The notes: a model not told the origin generated them from the sequence alone. DNA of 64,000 bases from Acinetobacter sp. WCHAc010034 (GCF_001696615.3 NZ_CP032279.1:1550001-1614000); one strand, 5' to 3'; positions 35,272 through 46,869 are shown, counted from the first letter of the stretch. Translations and numbers: made by a program.

Positions 35272-38200
35272 TTATTGCGGATCAGCTTGAGTTGTTTTCA
35301 GCAAAGTCTGCAAATTGGCAGCTTTCGGCTTCACCAGCCAGAACTTGCGGCCGTAGAAATCAAACTCATGGCGGATCTTATACGCCCAAGCACTACCTGT
35401 TTCTTTAATATGCTCATCCAGGATGCGGCACAGGAACTCTTTGTGTTCTTCCATCGCTTCTGTAGAGATGCGGTTCAGCTCGATCAGCTCATGGTTGTAA
35501 TGATCTACAAAGTCATTATCCAAATCAAGAACATATGCAAAACCGCCGGTCATGCCCGCACCGAAGTTGTGGCCCACTTTACCAAGAACGGTCACAATGC
35601 CGCCAGTCATATATTCACAGCAGTGGTCGCCCGCGCCTTCAATCACCGCAAATGCGCCGGAGTTGCGCACCGCAAAGCGCTCGCCCGCAGTGCCGGCTGC
35701 GAATAATTTGCCGCCGGTTGCGCCATACAGGCAGGTATTGCCGATGATTGCGGTATTCTGCGTCTGGAAAGGCGAACCTTTAGGCGGGAAGATTGAGATG
35801 CGGCCGCCAGCCATGCCTTTGCCGACATAGTCGTTGGCATCGCCTTCCAGGCGGATATGCAGGCCGCCCGCGTTCCACACGCCCAGCGACTGGCCGGCCG
35901 TGCCGGTCAAGTTCACTTTAACCGGATGCGCTTCCATGCTCAGGTTGCCGTAACGCTTGGCGATTTCACCGGAAATGCGCGCGCCGATTGAACGGTCGCA
36001 GTTGCCGATCCTGAAGCTGTATTCGCCGCTGGCGCCCGCTTCAATCGCCGGCAGCATTTCCGCCACCATCTGCTCTGCCAGCAGGCCTTTATCGAACGGC
36101 GCATTGCCTTCAACCTGGCAATACTGCGCTTTGCCGGCAGCTGCGGGATGAGATTCCAGCAGCGCGCTGAGATCAAGGTGCGCATGCTTTTCAGTTTCAC
36201 CCGGCAGCACTTCCAGCAAATCGGTGCGGCCAATCAGGTCTTTCAGGCTGGATACGCCTAACGCCGCCAGCCATTCACGGGTTTCTTCCGCAATGAAGTG
36301 GAAGAAGTTAATCAGCATTTCCGGCTCGCCGATGTAATGCTCCTGGCGCAGATGATCCTGCTGCGTTGCAACACCGGTTGCGCAGTTGTTCAAATGGCAG
36401 ATGCGCAGGTATTTGCAGCCCAGCGCGATCATTGGCGTGGAGCCGAAGCCGAAGCTTTCCGCGCCCAGAATCGCCGCTTTCACCACATCCAGGCCGGTTT
36501 TCAAGCCGCCGTCGGTTTGCACACGCACTTTGCCGCGCAGGTCATTCACCCGCAGCGCCTGATGCGCTTCAGAAAGGCCCAGCTCCCAAGGCGAACCGGC
36601 ATGATGAATGGAGGAAAGCGGAGAAGCCGCTGTGCCGCCGTCATAGCCTGAAATGGTAATGAAGTCAGCGTAGGCTTTCGCCACGCCGGCTGCAATTGTG
36701 CCGACACCCGGCTCTGAAACCAGCTTAACCGACACCATCGCCTGCGGGTTGACCTGCTTCAGGTCAAAAATCAGCTGCGATAAATCTTCAATCGAATAGA
36801 TGTCGTGATGCGGCGGCGGCGAAATCAGGGTGACGCCCGGCACCGAGTAGCGCAAGCGCGCAATCAGGCCATTCACTTTGCCGCCCGGCAGCTGGCCGCC
36901 TTCGCCCGGTTTGGCACCCTGCGCCACTTTAATTTGCAGCACTTCTGCTGAGGTTAAATATGCAGGGGTCACGCCAAAGCGGCCCGATGCAATCTGCTTG
37001 ATTTTCGAGTTGCGGATGGTGCCGTAACGCGCCGGATCTTCACCGCCCTCGCCTGAGTTTGAGCGCCCGCCAATGGTGTTCATTGCAATCGCAATCGCTT
37101 CATGCGCTTCCGGCGACAATGCGCCCAAAGACATGCCGGCGGAGTCAAAGCGCGGCAGGATTTCCTCAACCGACTCAACCTGCTCCAGGGCGATTGAATT
37201 ATCAGTTTTCAGCTTGAATAAATCACGGATGGTCGCAATTGGGCGGTTATTCACCAATTCCGCATATTCTTTAAAGTCCGCATAATTGCCAGAGCGCACC
37301 GCCTTATGCAGCGAATTGATCACATCCGGGTTAAATGCATGGTATTCCTTGCCGAAGACGAATTTCAGCAGGCCGCCCTGATCGATCGGCTTGCGGTTTT
37401 TCCACGCCAGATCGGCCAGTTTTTTCAGGTCATTTTCAAGATCAGCAAAAGTTGCGCCTTTAATACGGCTTGGCACGCCGGTAAAGCATTTGCCGACCAC
37501 TTCATCAGACAGGCCCACCGCTTCAAACAGCTGGCCGCCGCGGTAAGACGCAACCGTGGAAATCCCCATCTTGGACAGCACTTTCAGCAGGCCTTTCTCA
37601 ATGCCTTTGCGGAAATTGCCTTGCGCATGGATTGGATCGCCCAGCAGCTCGCCTTTGGCGATCAGGTCATTGATCACGTCATAGGCCAGGTATGGGTAAA
37701 TTGCGGTGGCGCCAAAGCCCAGAATCACGGCAAATTGATGCGCATCGCGCGCCAAGCCGGTTTCCACAATAATGTTGGCGTCGGTGCGCAGGCCGGCATT
37801 AATCAAATGATGATGCACCGCGCCGGTCGCCATCAAGGCATTCGCCGGCAAATAGCCTTCGCGGATTTTCTTGTCCGACAGCACCAGCAGGGTTTTGCCA
37901 TTGCGGATGGCTTGCGCCGCTTCTTCACAGATGCGGCTGATGGCGGCTTCAAGGCCTTCAGCTTCCGCATAGTTCAGGTCAATATCGGCAATCTCATAGC
38001 CTTTGCGACCGATGGTGCGGATCTGATGCATCTTGGAATTGGACAGCACCGGGCTGGACACAATCAGGCGGTCCGCATGTTCCGGGCTTTGCTCAAAGAC
38101 GTTCTGCTCGCGGCCGAAACAGGTTTCCAAAGACATCACAATCGATTCACGCAATGGATCAATCGGCGGGTTGGTGACCTGCGCAAACTGCTGGCGGAAG

Positions 38201-39753
38201 TAATCCGATACATGGCGCACTTGGCGCGACAGCACCGCCATCGGCGTATCATCACCCATGGAGCCGACGGCTTCCTGGCCGCTTTCCGCGATTGGGCGCA
38301 GCAACTGATCGCGCTCTTCAAAAGTCACCAGAAACATTTTCTGCGCCGCTTTCAGGTCATCGCCTTTCAAGCCTTGGTCGCACAGGTATTCCTCAAGCTC
38401 AGGGCTGCCCTGAACGCGCACTGAATTTTCACGCAGCCATTCACGGTAAGGGCGCATGCGCTTCAGATGATTGCTGACATCATTGGTGTCCAGCATCTTG
38501 CCGGTAAAGGTGTCAATCACCAGAATCTGGCCCGGGCCGACACGGCCTTTGGACACCACATCTTCAGGCTCATAGCCCCATACGCCGATTTCTGACGCCA
38601 GAGTAATGTAGCCGTTTTTAGTGATGACCCAGCGCGCCGGGCGCAGGCCGTTGCGGTCAAGCATGCAGATCGCGTGGCGGCCGTCCTGAATCACCAGGCC
38701 GGCAGGGCCATCCCAGGCTTCCATATGCTTAGAGTTGAATTCATAGAATGCGCGCAAGTCGGCATCCAGCGTTTCCACGTTCTGCCAAGCCGGCGGCACC
38801 AGCATGCGCAGCGCTCGGAACAGATCCATGCCGCCGCCCACCAGCAGCTCCAGCATATTGTCCAGGCTGGATGAGTCCGAACCGGTGCGGTTGACAATCG
38901 GATTCAGCTCGGTAATGCCCGGCAGCAGCGGGTTTTCGAATTTCGGCGTGCGCGCCATGGCCCAGTTGCGGTTGGCGGTAATGGTATTGATTTCGCCATT
39001 GTGCGCAAGATAGCGGAACGGCTGCGCCAGAGGCCAGCGCGGCAGCGTATTGGTTGAGAAGCGCTGATGGAACACCACAATATGCGACGCCAAGCGCTCA
39101 TCGGCCAAGTCGGTATAGAAGTCTGCAATATATGCAGGCATCATCAGGCCTTTGTAGCTGATTACAGTTGAGCACAGCGTAGTGACATAGAAGTACGGGT
39201 CAGCGGTCAGCTGCTGCTCTGCGCGGCGGCGCGCCATGACCAGCTTGCGGTTGAACTCGACTTCAGTCACGCCCATCGGGCAATTGACAATAATCTGCTC
39301 AAATCCAGGCAGCGACTGCATTGCGATAGAACCCAAGGCGTCATTATTGGTCGGCACAACGCGCCAGCCTAGGACTTTGCAGCCTTCAGATTCAATTTCC
39401 CTGCTTAAAATTTGTTTTGAGTGCGCTGCTAGAGCCGGATCCAGATTAAGGAAAACAGTCCCGACAGCAAAGACTTCACTAAGCGTAATGTCGCTGATTT
39501 TTTTGGCTTCTTCGCGGAAAAACTGCTTCGGCATAGCCAAAAGCAGGCCGCATCCGTCCCCGGTCTTGCCGTCAGCGGCTATGCCGCCGCGGTGCGTCAT
39601 GCAGCTTAAGCTGTGAATGGCGGTCTTGAGGAGGTCATGGCTTGCATCACCCTGCATGTGGGCGATCAGGCCGAAGCCACAGTTGTCTTTAAACTCATCC
39701 GGTTGGTATAAACCTTGAGCGGGAGCTGCAGTATTAGGCGATGGCATGTGCAT
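35272..39753 (-). CDS. gltB: Glutamate synthase large subunit
   Basis: GltB makes two glutamates from glutamine and 2-oxoglutarate. The 1493-residue protein contains a short propeptide before the glutaminase nucleophile Cys25 (DNCGFGL), the class II amidotransferase domain ([23 protein letters not shown]), and the central and FMN-binding synthase domains ([23 protein letters not shown]). The cysteine cluster [19 protein letters not shown] and the C-terminal glycine-rich beta-helix ([18 protein letters not shown]) follow. AAGGG precedes the ATG. It follows the aroB/SPOR genes after a 444-nt gap that should carry its promoter. Confidence 0.98.
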   Translation of the reverse strand: MHMPSPNTAAPAQGLYQPDEFKDNCGFGLIAHMQGDASHDLLKTAIHSLSCMTHRGGIAADGKTGDGCGLLLAMPKQFFREEAKKISDITLSEVFAVGTVFLNLDPALAAHSKQILSREIESEGCKVLGWRVVPTNNDALGSIAMQSLPGFEQIIVNCPMGVTEVEFNRKLVMARRRAEQQLTADPYFYVTTLCSTVISYKGLMMPAYIADFYTDLADERLASHIVVFHQRFSTNTLPRWPLAQPFRYLAHNGEINTITANRNWAMARTPKFENPLLPGITELNPIVNRTGSDSSSLDNMLELLVGGGMDLFRALRMLVPPAWQNVETLDADLRAFYEFNSKHMEAWDGPAGLVIQDGRHAICMLDRNGLRPARWVITKNGYITLASEIGVWGYEPEDVVSKGRVGPGQILVIDTFTGKMLDTNDVSNHLKRMRPYREWLRENSVRVQGSPELEEYLCDQGLKGDDLKAAQKMFLVTFEERDQLLRPIAESGQEAVGSMGDDTPMAVLSRQVRHVSDYFRQQFAQVTNPPIDPLRESIVMSLETCFGREQNVFEQSPEHADRLIVSSPVLSNSKMHQIRTIGRKGYEIADIDLNYAEAEGLEAAISRICEEAAQAIRNGKTLLVLSDKKIREGYLPANALMATGAVHHHLINAGLRTDANIIVETGLARDAHQFAVILGFGATAIYPYLAYDVINDLIAKGELLGDPIHAQGNFRKGIEKGLLKVLSKMGISTVASYRGGQLFEAVGLSDEVVGKCFTGVPSRIKGATFADLENDLKKLADLAWKNRKPIDQGGLLKFVFGKEYHAFNPDVINSLHKAVRSGNYADFKEYAELVNNRPIATIRDLFKLKTDNSIALEQVESVEEILPRFDSAGMSLGALSPEAHEAIAIAMNTIGGRSNSGEGGEDPARYGTIRNSKIKQIASGRFGVTPAYLTSAEVLQIKVAQGAKPGEGGQLPGGKVNGLIARLRYSVPGVTLISPPPHHDIYSIEDLSQLIFDLKQVNPQAMVSVKLVSEPGVGTIAAGVAKAYADFITISGYDGGTAASPLSSIHHAGSPWELGLSEAHQALRVNDLRGKVRVQTDGGLKTGLDVVKAAILGAESFGFGSTPMIALGCKYLRICHLNNCATGVATQQDHLRQEHYIGEPEMLINFFHFIAEETREWLAALGVSSLKDLIGRTDLLEVLPGETEKHAHLDLSALLESHPAAAGKAQYCQVEGNAPFDKGLLAEQMVAEMLPAIEAGASGEYSFRIGNCDRSIGARISGEIAKRYGNLSMEAHPVKVNLTGTAGQSLGVWNAGGLHIRLEGDANDYVGKGMAGGRISIFPPKGSPFQTQNTAIIGNTCLYGATGGKLFAAGTAGERFAVRNSGAFAVIEGAGDHCCEYMTGGIVTVLGKVGHNFGAGMTGGFAYVLDLDNDFVDHYNHELIELNRISTEAMEEHKEFLCRILDEHIKETGSAWAYKIRHEFDFYGRKFWLVKPKAANLQTLLKTTQADPQ

Positions 39754-40197
39754 AGCGTACCCTTCTTTTTTACACTGCTCTTTCGAGCCACTAACAATCT
39801 AATTTCTTCTTTGCGATTTAGCCTTAATCCGCTCACATGAATTGTTATGCTGAGCAAAATTATTTCTTCTTCACGCACTTAAGATAAACTGAATTTATCA
39901 TTTATGCATGAACATCGGGACATAATTTGCTGATTCATCAGTTCAGGTCAGTAGGTCAGCTTGACTGCTTCGCACACTCATCGAATCATTTTCGCGCCAA
40001 AATAGGGAGACTAATTCAATTCACGCACCAATAAAGCAAATAACATGCCAACTTGATGCAGGCTGAGTAGAGACAGCTGATTTAAAACAGGTTTAATGCA
40101 CTGAACTGTGAAATATGTTTTATTTTTAGCCATTATTGCACTACAAAAGCGCATTTTTATATTTTAAGCATCCACAGATGCGCTATTTTAGAACCCG
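39754..40197. other. 444-nt noncoding gap upstream of gltB
   Basis: No coding sequence with support is visible. The end near 40198 has a short hairpin (GCATC/GATGC around 40168-40181) followed on the minus strand by A/T-rich sequence, a possible weak terminator for the SPOR-like gene. The rest is AT-rich leader and promoter DNA for gltB; I could not select a reliable -35/-10 pair. Confidence 0.5.
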
Positions 40198-41046
40198 CTA
40201 GTTAAACGGGTCTGCAACTTCCTGCTGCGCTGGCGCTTTCGGATGCGCCGGCTGCTCTGCAGAGCTCTGCGAACGCTGCACATTCACCACATTGCCGTCC
40301 GCATCGCGCTGCGTCACCGTGGTGGTAGTCGTGGCCGCTTTAGCAGGCGGTTCCGCGGCTTTCTGCTGCGCTTTCGCCTTCGCCTGCAGCGCCGCCATTT
40401 GCGCCTCATCTATTTTAGGCAGTGGCGCGGTTTTTAATTTCACTTCGTACAGCTGGCTGCTTGCGCTAAGCTCATCTGAGCCCAGATCATTGACCAAGGG
40501 CTGATACTTCCCGATTTCAGCCGCAGCCGGCTTGACCGAAGCCGGCAAGTCCAGCTTCAAGTCCGCCAGCGCGCTTTCTGCGCCGGCGGCATTGCGGTAG
40601 ATCCCGTAAAGCAGCACATACTGCTCAGGGTGGCCCTCGCCCGATAAGCGCAAATAAGTGAAGCCCTTGCGGTCCGGCTGCTTTTTCAGAAAGTTTTTCA
40701 GAATGGCTTCATCCGTGACCCGGAACAGCTCAATCGCGTAAGCGCTTTTCTGCTCATTAATGAACTTGGTGCCGCGGAATTCCGCCTCATGCTGGGCAGC
40801 TGTCACCACCCGCGTTGTCATATCCAGCGGCTTCACTTCATCAAATAACGCACCAAGATGGTTCATTGACGCCACTTTTTCGGGCTGAATCTGCAATTCA
40901 ACTTCCGATTCAGCCTTTTTTTCCACTTCAACCAGTTCATCAGAATCGGTAATGGCCCAGAACACCAGCGCAAAAAACAGGCAGGCGCCGCCAAACGCGA
41001 GCCAAATATAATTCTGCATCTGCTGCCAATGTGTACGCCAAGCCAC
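40198..41046 (-). CDS. SPOR-like (DamX-type) inner-membrane protein
   Basis: This 282-residue single-pass protein has an N-terminal cytoplasmic stretch, a membrane helix at about residues 13-32 and a long acidic then Ala/Lys-rich periplasmic part. Residues ~105-180 (QKSAYAIELFRV...EQYVLLYGIYRNAAGAESALADLKLDLPASVKP) look like a SPOR fold, which binds denuded septal peptidoglycan. The last ~80 residues are low-complexity (Lys, Ala, Gln, Thr repeats). It follows aroB by 17 nt, the place of damX in E. coli, which supports a division role. The SPOR match is by eye only. Confidence 0.68.
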   Translation of the reverse strand: MAWRTHWQQMQNYIWLAFGGACLFFALVFWAITDSDELVEVEKKAESEVELQIQPEKVASMNHLGALFDEVKPLDMTTRVVTAAQHEAEFRGTKFINEQKSAYAIELFRVTDEAILKNFLKKQPDRKGFTYLRLSGEGHPEQYVLLYGIYRNAAGAESALADLKLDLPASVKPAAAEIGKYQPLVNDLGSDELSASSQLYEVKLKTAPLPKIDEAQMAALQAKAKAQQKAAEPPAKAATTTTTVTQRDADGNVVNVQRSQSSAEQPAHPKAPAQQEVADPFN

Positions 41047-41063
41047 TGTATGTTCCTTCTAAA

Positions 41064-42143
41064 CTACTGCTGATTCGCCAGAATTGCCTGCTTCATCAAT
41101 TCCGCATCAAATTCTCTGGTAATGACCGCCTGGCCCAGCCGCTTCAGCAGCACCAGGCGCAGCTGGCCATTCAGCACTTTTTTATCATGCGACATATAAG
41201 CCAGAAATTGATCCAGAGGAATTTTAGGGCATATTACCGGCAATTTGGCGCGCAGAATGATTTTTTTTGTACGCTGCAAATCCTCCGCGGAGATCCAGCC
41301 CATGCGGTATGACAAATCCGCAGCCATGACCATGCCGACCGCAACCGCTTCGCCGTGCAGCCATTCGCCGTAGCCTAAATAGGATTCAACCGCATGGCCA
41401 AAGGTATGGCCCAAATTCAGCAATGCGCGCTCGCCCTGCTCTTTTTCATCATTTGCCACAATCCGCGCCTTATGCGCGCATGAACGGTAAACCGCTTCCG
41501 CCAGCAGCTCCGGATCGCGGGCAACCAGGCCGTCCATATGCGCTTCAAGCCAAGCCAGGAATTCAATATCGCCTAACAGCGCGTATTTAATCACTTCAGC
41601 CAAGCCTGCGGACAGTTCGCGCTCCGGCAACGTCTTCAGCTGCGCCATATCCGCCAGAACCGCCTGAGGCTGCTGAAAGGCGCCAATCATGTTTTTGCCC
41701 AAAGGGTGGTTGATGCCCGTCTTGCCGCCCACACTGGAGTCGACTTGGGACAGCAGCGTGGTCGGCACCTGAATAAAATGCACGCCGCGCTGGAAGCAGG
41801 CCGACGCAAAGCCGGCCATATCGCCAATTACGCCGCCGCCCAAGGCCAAAACCGTGCAGTCGCGGTTAAATCCGGCTTCCAGCAGCGCATCAAAGATTAA
41901 ATTCAGATGCTCTATATTTTTGTATTTCTCGCCGTCGGGCAGCACGCAGACGGAAACCGCTTTGCCCAAGGCCCGCACCGCGCCTTCATAATGCGCCAAA
42001 TACAGCGGTGCGACCGTTGCATTGGTCACAATCATTACCTGCTTGCCGTGAATATAAGGCGCTAAAAGCGCCTGCGGGTCGAGCTGACTGCCGATGAAAA
42101 TAGGGTAACGGCGTTCACCGAGTTCAACATGTAAGGTTTGCAT
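41064..42143 (-). CDS. aroB: 3-dehydroquinate synthase
   Basis: AroB converts DAHP to 3-dehydroquinate, the second shikimate-pathway step, using NAD+ and a divalent metal. The 359-residue protein has [40 protein letters not shown], the metal-binding [10 protein letters not shown], and [26 protein letters not shown]. The start at 42143 ([15 protein letters not shown]) matches the family. An in-frame GTG at 42164 overlapping the aroK stop is an alternative. It is co-transcribed with aroK and the SPOR-like gene. Confidence 0.96.
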   Translation of the reverse strand: MQTLHVELGERRYPIFIGSQLDPQALLAPYIHGKQVMIVTNATVAPLYLAHYEGAVRALGKAVSVCVLPDGEKYKNIEHLNLIFDALLEAGFNRDCTVLALGGGVIGDMAGFASACFQRGVHFIQVPTTLLSQVDSSVGGKTGINHPLGKNMIGAFQQPQAVLADMAQLKTLPERELSAGLAEVIKYALLGDIEFLAWLEAHMDGLVARDPELLAEAVYRSCAHKARIVANDEKEQGERALLNLGHTFGHAVESYLGYGEWLHGEAVAVGMVMAADLSYRMGWISAEDLQRTKKIILRAKLPVICPKIPLDQFLAYMSHDKKVLNGQLRLVLLKRLGQAVITREFDAELMKQAILANQQ

Positions 42144-42160
42144 GACTTTAACCAGCTTGT

Positions 42161-42706
42161 TCACTTAGGTAGGTTTTGGGCAATAATCAAATTGAATATT
42201 CTTTGCGCCAGATCGCGGGCAGCCCCTTGATTAGTTTCAATAACGTAATCAGCCACTTCCCGGTACAGCGGATCGCGGATCTTCAGCAGGTCCTTCAGCT
42301 TTTTTTCCGGATTTTCAACTTGAAGCAGCGGGCGGTTTTTGTCCCGGCAGGTCCGCAGCAGCTGGATTTCGACAGGAGTATACAGATAAACAACGATGCC
42401 CCGCTGTTTTAAGAATGCCCGGTTCGAGGCTTGAGTCACTGCACCGCCGCCGGTGGCGATCACCAGCTGCTTGCGCGCAGTCAACTCGTCAATCACCACA
42501 GTTTCCCGGCTGCGGAATCCCTGCTCGCCTTCTTTTTCAAAGATCCACGGAATTGTTGCGCCGGTCTTGCGCTCAATTTCATGGTCGCTGTCAACGAAAT
42601 CGCGCCCCAGCAATTCAGCCAAATGCCGGCCCACTGTTGTTTTTCCCGCCCCCATCGGCCCCACCAAATAAATATTGGGCAGGGTCTCAAACTCTTTGCT
42701 TGGCAA
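42161..42706 (-). CDS. aroK: Shikimate kinase
   Basis: AroK phosphorylates shikimate at the 3-OH. The 181-residue protein has the P-loop [15 protein letters not shown] (residues 16-30), the shikimate-binding [37 protein letters not shown] and [13 protein letters not shown] of the lid. It sits between pilQ (37 nt upstream) and aroB, the pilMNOPQ-aroK-aroB order seen across gammaproteobacteria. Confidence 0.97.
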   Translation of the reverse strand: MPSKEFETLPNIYLVGPMGAGKTTVGRHLAELLGRDFVDSDHEIERKTGATIPWIFEKEGEQGFRSRETVVIDELTARKQLVIATGGGAVTQASNRAFLKQRGIVVYLYTPVEIQLLRTCRDKNRPLLQVENPEKKLKDLLKIRDPLYREVADYVIETNQGAARDLAQRIFNLIIAQNLPK

Positions 42707-42742
42707 GGAGTCACCTATTTATTCTGCTAAATTCGAAATATA

Positions 42743-44917
42743 TTAATGATTTCCAGCCATACTGTCATTAACAATTCGCGGCGTAACAAAAATCAGCAGC
42801 TCACTCTTTTTATCCGTCTTCGCGTCTTTACGGAATAAGCGGCCAATATAAGGTAAATCGCCAAGGAAAGGCACTTTAGTCTGATTAGAGGTTGTCATTT
42901 GCTCAAAGATACCGCCGAGCACAACGGTCTCGCCATTATCCACCAACACATTAGTATTGATTTCATTCTTATTAATTGTATATTGGCCGGTCGGTGTAGG
43001 CGTACCCACTGAATCATTTTTAATTTTCAGCATCATCTGGATCTTACCGTCAGGCGTAATGCTAGGAGTTACATCCAAGCTTAGGGTTGCATCGACAAAT
43101 TCCGTTTTAGAAACTGTATTTACACCGCCGCTTTCCGCAGACTGATATGGAATTTGCGTACCTGATGCGACTTTAGCAGGCTGCTTATCCGCAGTTAAGA
43201 CTTTCGGCGTGGAAATCACCTCGCCATAGCCGTCCGCCTGCAAAGCGGAAAGCTCCAGGTCCAGCATGAAATCTGACAGGCTGATTAAGCCAAAAGCGAT
43301 ACTGCTGGCCCCCTGCGCTGTCACACCTAAATCCACATTCAGGTTATCAGGGCGCTGGATATCATAAGTCGCCGTCCCGGTTGTTGTATCAATAGTAGGT
43401 TTTCTTAAATTCCATAGCGTTGTATCGCTTCCGCCAACCAGCAGGCTATCATTATTGGTAACCCCCTGCGACAGTATTCCCCATTTCACCCCCATTTCTT
43501 TGGTGAAATCTGTAGTTGCCCGCACAATGCGCGCCTCCACCATGACCTGCTTTACTGCAACATCCAGCAAGTCAATCATTTTACGGACTTTATCAATATT
43601 CTGAGCGGTATCATTGACAATTAAAGTGTTGGTGCGCACGTCAGCAACAGCGCTGCCCCGCGGGCTCAGCACGCTTTCCAGCGCCAGCGAGTCGGAATTC
43701 GCAGTGCGGTTTGAGATGCTGCCCTTAGCGTCGCGGGATTCTTCCAGCAGCTTTAAAACATCCGCCGCTTTGGCATAGCTTAATTTGATGTATTCCGTTT
43801 GAATTGGAGCAAGCTTGATGCTTTGCGCAATTGCTTTCGCTTCTTCATCTTCAGCTTTGATCAGTTCAGCAACCGGCGCGATCCAGATCACGCTGCCATT
43901 GCGGCGCTTATCCAGATTCTTGGTCTTCAGGACAATATCCAGCGCCTGATCCCAAGGCACATCCTTCAAGCGCAGGGTAATATTGCCTTGCACGGAGTCG
44001 GCTGCCACCATATTGATTTCGGTAAAATCCGCCAGCAGCTGCAGCACGCGGCGCACTTCGATATCCTGGAAATCTAAAGAAATCTTTTTGCCCGTATAAT
44101 GATTGGCCGCTTTCGAACGCAGCGGATTCTTGTCTTCCGGGCGCTTCAGGCTGACTGTCAGCTTATTATCGGTCTGATACGCCATATATTCATAGCTGCC
44201 GGAAGACTGAACCGTAATCACGCCGTTGCCGCCGTCATTCTGCGCATCAATTGTCGCAACCGGCGTGGCAAAGTCATTGACATTCAGGCGCCGGGCAAGA
44301 TGCGCCGGAACCTTATTGCCCAAAGTGCGGATCACGATTTTGCTGCCCTGCTGCTGCACATCAACAGGGGTATTTCCGCCCAGCAAGTCCACAACAATCT
44401 GGCCTTCGCCGTTTGAGCCACGCTGAAAACCGATGTTGGAAATGCCTTGCGCCTGCCTTTGCACTGCAGGCTGCGCAGCTTCAGCAGCCGACGCGGCATT
44501 AATTTTCAGGATAAAGGTATTGCCCTCAACGCGGGTTGTAAATGCGCCGGCATCGGCCAAATTGACCGTTAAGCGCGAACGCTGCGCATCTGACGCAACT
44601 TCAACAGAGCTGGCTTCATTTGTCGCAACAGGAATGGAAGTCTGCTTGATATTCGGCTGCGCTTTATCAAAATCCAGCACCAGGCGGGATGGCTGCTCCA
44701 GCTGATACGCCTGCGGCTGCGGCGGCAGGCCATTAAACATCACCCGGATTTCAGTGCCCTGGCCCGGGATCTGCATCGGCACGATGCCGGTCATGCTGAC
44801 CTGAGCACTGGCCGCCTGCATGACCGCCATAGCGACTGCACCCATTGCAAACTGACGAAATACTTGATTCATTGTATTGCCATCCCCAAAAATAAAATCT
44901 TTCACACTATTTCTCAT
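42743..44917 (-). CDS. pilQ: Type IV pilus secretin PilQ (ComQ-like)
   Basis: PilQ forms the outer-membrane pore for pilus passage and, in Acinetobacter, DNA uptake. With the ATG at 44917 (AAAGGA seven nt upstream) it has 724 residues; a second ATG at 44872, directly before the signal peptide MNQVFRQFAMGAVAMAVMQAASAQ, is the alternative. AMIN domains lie in the N-terminal third (EIRVMFNGLPPQPQAYQLEQPSRLVLDFD). An STN/N0-like part follows (ISLDFQDIEVRRVLQLLADFTEINMV), then an N1 domain with Ser/Asn-rich loop and the secretin barrel (VMVEARIVRATTDFTKEMGVKWG to VPFLGDLPYIGRLFR). Last gene of pilMNOPQ. Confidence 0.96.
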   Translation of the reverse strand: MRNSVKDFIFGDGNTMNQVFRQFAMGAVAMAVMQAASAQVSMTGIVPMQIPGQGTEIRVMFNGLPPQPQAYQLEQPSRLVLDFDKAQPNIKQTSIPVATNEASSVEVASDAQRSRLTVNLADAGAFTTRVEGNTFILKINAASAAEAAQPAVQRQAQGISNIGFQRGSNGEGQIVVDLLGGNTPVDVQQQGSKIVIRTLGNKVPAHLARRLNVNDFATPVATIDAQNDGGNGVITVQSSGSYEYMAYQTDNKLTVSLKRPEDKNPLRSKAANHYTGKKISLDFQDIEVRRVLQLLADFTEINMVAADSVQGNITLRLKDVPWDQALDIVLKTKNLDKRRNGSVIWIAPVAELIKAEDEEAKAIAQSIKLAPIQTEYIKLSYAKAADVLKLLEESRDAKGSISNRTANSDSLALESVLSPRGSAVADVRTNTLIVNDTAQNIDKVRKMIDLLDVAVKQVMVEARIVRATTDFTKEMGVKWGILSQGVTNNDSLLVGGSDTTLWNLRKPTIDTTTGTATYDIQRPDNLNVDLGVTAQGASSIAFGLISLSDFMLDLELSALQADGYGEVISTPKVLTADKQPAKVASGTQIPYQSAESGGVNTVSKTEFVDATLSLDVTPSITPDGKIQMMLKIKNDSVGTPTPTGQYTINKNEINTNVLVDNGETVVLGGIFEQMTTSNQTKVPFLGDLPYIGRLFRKDAKTDKKSELLIFVTPRIVNDSMAGNH

Positions 44918-44933
44918 TTTTATTCCTTTAAGC

Positions 44934-45461
44934 TTAAGGTGCCGGTCCAATCAATATGAGGCTTCTAGGACGCTCAACATAGCCTTCCCGCCCATCTGGA
45001 ATAATCTCAACCACATCAATTTGCGTCGGTGTAATTTTTACAATCCGGCCGTGATTGAGCCCCATATAGCTGCCGAGCTGAACCCGTTCAATCTGGCCAT
45101 CCGGCGTCTGTATCAGCGCCAGAACATTGCCGGCCTGGCTGCGCAGGCTGCCTTTCATATTCAGGCTTTCCAGCGCATAGCTTTCCAGCGGCTGAGGCTG
45201 GCGGCTGAAATTCGGATAAACGCGCTTGCCCGCCATGATTTTCAGTTCCGTCGCCAAGGAGTTCGGCAGGAATGGGCTTTTCAGCTGCTGCGCTGCATAA
45301 ATAAATGTTTCTGCCGGGACAAAATCCGGCGCCGGCTCAATCGCAATCGGCGGCTGGTTGCGGATATTCGCCATTTCCTGATTCACGGCGTCAATGCGTG
45401 ACTCACAGCCTGCCAAAGCAGCGCCAAGCATCACAAACATAGAAATTTTTTTAATTTTCAT
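44934..45461 (-). CDS. pilP: Type IV pilus lipoprotein PilP
   Basis: PilP is an inner-membrane lipoprotein that links the PilMNO platform to PilQ. The 175-residue protein has a lipobox LAGC (Cys19), a flexible Pro-rich stretch, and a C-terminal beta domain (SLRSQAGNVLALIQTPDGQIERVQLGSYMGLNHGRIVKI) that binds the secretin N0 domain. Its ATG shares bases with the pilO stop. pilQ starts about 17 nt after the pilP stop if the 44917 start is right. Confidence 0.95.
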   Translation of the reverse strand: MKIKKISMFVMLGAALAGCESRIDAVNQEMANIRNQPPIAIEPAPDFVPAETFIYAAQQLKSPFLPNSLATELKIMAGKRVYPNFSRQPQPLESYALESLNMKGSLRSQAGNVLALIQTPDGQIERVQLGSYMGLNHGRIVKITPTQIDVVEIIPDGREGYVERPRSLILIGPAP

Positions 45462-46207
45462 CAGTTTGCTCCTCCTGCTGGGGCAGCTGCCGCAGCCTGA
45501 CTTCCTGAGGCTGCCGGCGCGGCGCCCGCTGCATTTTCAGCATTGCCGACATAGCGGTAAGTTTTCGCTTTCAGGCTGTAGTCAACCTTAGGTATATCGG
45601 TTTTTTTCTCTTGGTTTTCTGATGCGGTGATTTCAAAATCATGCAAAGTCACAATGCGGGATAATCCGGCAATACCGCTGACAAAGGCGCCAAAGGAGTG
45701 ATAATCGCCTGTTGCCTCAATCGCGATCGGCTGCTCGATAAAGAATTCCTGCTTCACCTCATTTTCCAGGCGGATATTCTTGAATTTCAGCCCTGAATTC
45801 ACGCCTGTCACGTTAATGTCTTCAACAAGTCCAGGAATTTCAGTTTCCTTCGGCAGCTGCTCCAGCTGCTGATTGAAGCGGGCTTCCATTTCCTGAAGCT
45901 GCATCTGGTACTGCTGCAGGTTGCGGAGCTTGGAGTCTTTTTCCCTGAATTCATTCAATAAATTCTGTTCCTGCGCATTGGCGTTGGAAATCGAATCCAT
46001 CGCGCCCTTAATCACGGCAAAGTAGCCCAGCAGCAGCACCAGAATAATGATGAAAATCCAGCAGGTGAGCTTAACCGACAGCGGCCAGCTGCCGTAATTG
46101 TTGGTATCTAAGGTATTGAACTGCTGCAGGAATTTATCCAAGGTCATTTTTTTCTTTGGCAGCGCTGCGGCTTCTTTATTCAAGCCTTCAAATTCGTCGT
46201 AACTCAT
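45461..46207 (-). CDS. pilO: Type IV pilus alignment protein PilO
   Basis: This 248-residue single-pass protein has an N-terminal cytoplasmic segment, a membrane helix (LTCWIFIIILVLLLGYFAVI, ~47-66) and a coiled-coil (NANAQEQNLLNEFREKDSKLRNLQQYQMQLQEM). A ferredoxin-like periplasmic domain includes SFGAFVSGIAGLSRIVTLHDFEI. It heterodimerises with PilN in the inner-membrane alignment complex. The C-terminus is an Ala/Gly-rich tail. It overlaps pilN by four bases and pilP by one. Confidence 0.95.
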   Translation of the reverse strand: MSYDEFEGLNKEAAALPKKKMTLDKFLQQFNTLDTNNYGSWPLSVKLTCWIFIIILVLLLGYFAVIKGAMDSISNANAQEQNLLNEFREKDSKLRNLQQYQMQLQEMEARFNQQLEQLPKETEIPGLVEDINVTGVNSGLKFKNIRLENEVKQEFFIEQPIAIEATGDYHSFGAFVSGIAGLSRIVTLHDFEITASENQEKKTDIPKVDYSLKAKTYRYVGNAENAAGAAPAASGSQAAAAAPAGGAN

Positions 46208-46869
46208 TTTGCCGCCTCCGCTGCAGAAGTTGCTGTATTTGCTGCCGGGACAGCAGCCTTAGCATCCGCCTGGCCTGTTAATTCCGGCTCGGCAACCGCG
46301 TCCAAGTCCGCTGTAACCACAAAAACGCCATAGCCTTCTTCAACCCGTGGAACCACTGAACTTGGCGCCTGATCCTTTTTCTCTTCCGCCACCAGGAACG
46401 AATTCATGAATGCATTGCGGTACCAAGGCGATGCTTCAAGATTGCGCAGCAGCTCCGCAACAGTATTCGGGCTTTCAGCTTTGCCTTCCAGGGTAAACTT
46501 ATCGCCTAAGCGGCTGAATTTAGTGATATACATATTGCTTGGCGTGACGCGGACCAGCTCATCAAGCAGATGCACGGCGATTGGGCGCTGGCCCTGCAGG
46601 CCCTGAATCAGCTTCATGCGCTCTATAATGGCATTGCGCTGCTCCTGCAGGCCTTCCAGCGACTTCAGCTGCACATCCAAATTCTGATTGGTGCTGACGA
46701 TCAGCTGATTCGCCTGTTCCTGATCCTGCAGCTTGTTGTCAAAGAATAGCCAGGTTGCACCTACCCCGAGTACCCCGATAAAAAAAGCCCCGATGCAGAC
46801 TGCGATGAATTCTTTTTTCCGTTTCTCCCTCAGCTCATCGCGCCAAGGGAGCAGGTTTATTTTCGCCAT
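46204..46869 (-). CDS. pilN: Type IV pilus alignment protein PilN
   Basis: This 221-residue PilN begins with the conserved PilM-binding motif AKINLLPWRDELREKRKKEF. It then has a membrane helix (~22-45), a coiled-coil with Gln/Leu repeats and a periplasmic domain (NMYITKFSRLGDKFTLEGKAESPNTVAELLRNLE). The C-terminal 30 residues are Ala-rich. The ATG shares a base with the pilM stop, so pilM-pilN-pilO are translationally coupled. Confidence 0.96.
   Translation of the reverse strand: MAKINLLPWRDELREKRKKEFIAVCIGAFFIGVLGVGATWLFFDNKLQDQEQANQLIVSTNQNLDVQLKSLEGLQEQRNAIIERMKLIQGLQGQRPIAVHLLDELVRVTPSNMYITKFSRLGDKFTLEGKAESPNTVAELLRNLEASPWYRNAFMNSFLVAEEKKDQAPSSVVPRVEEGYGVFVVTADLDAVAEPELTGQADAKAAVPAANTATSAAEAAK

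Noticed and set aside
37306..38424. 372-codon open frame on the plus strand inside gltB
   Set aside because: It is antisense to the well-supported GltB frame; biased third-position G/C there creates long mirror frames. No ribosome binding site or family motif is visible.
44877..45401. 174-codon plus-strand frame opposite pilP
   Set aside because: It is a shadow of PilP and the pilQ start region; no initiation signal or homology pattern.
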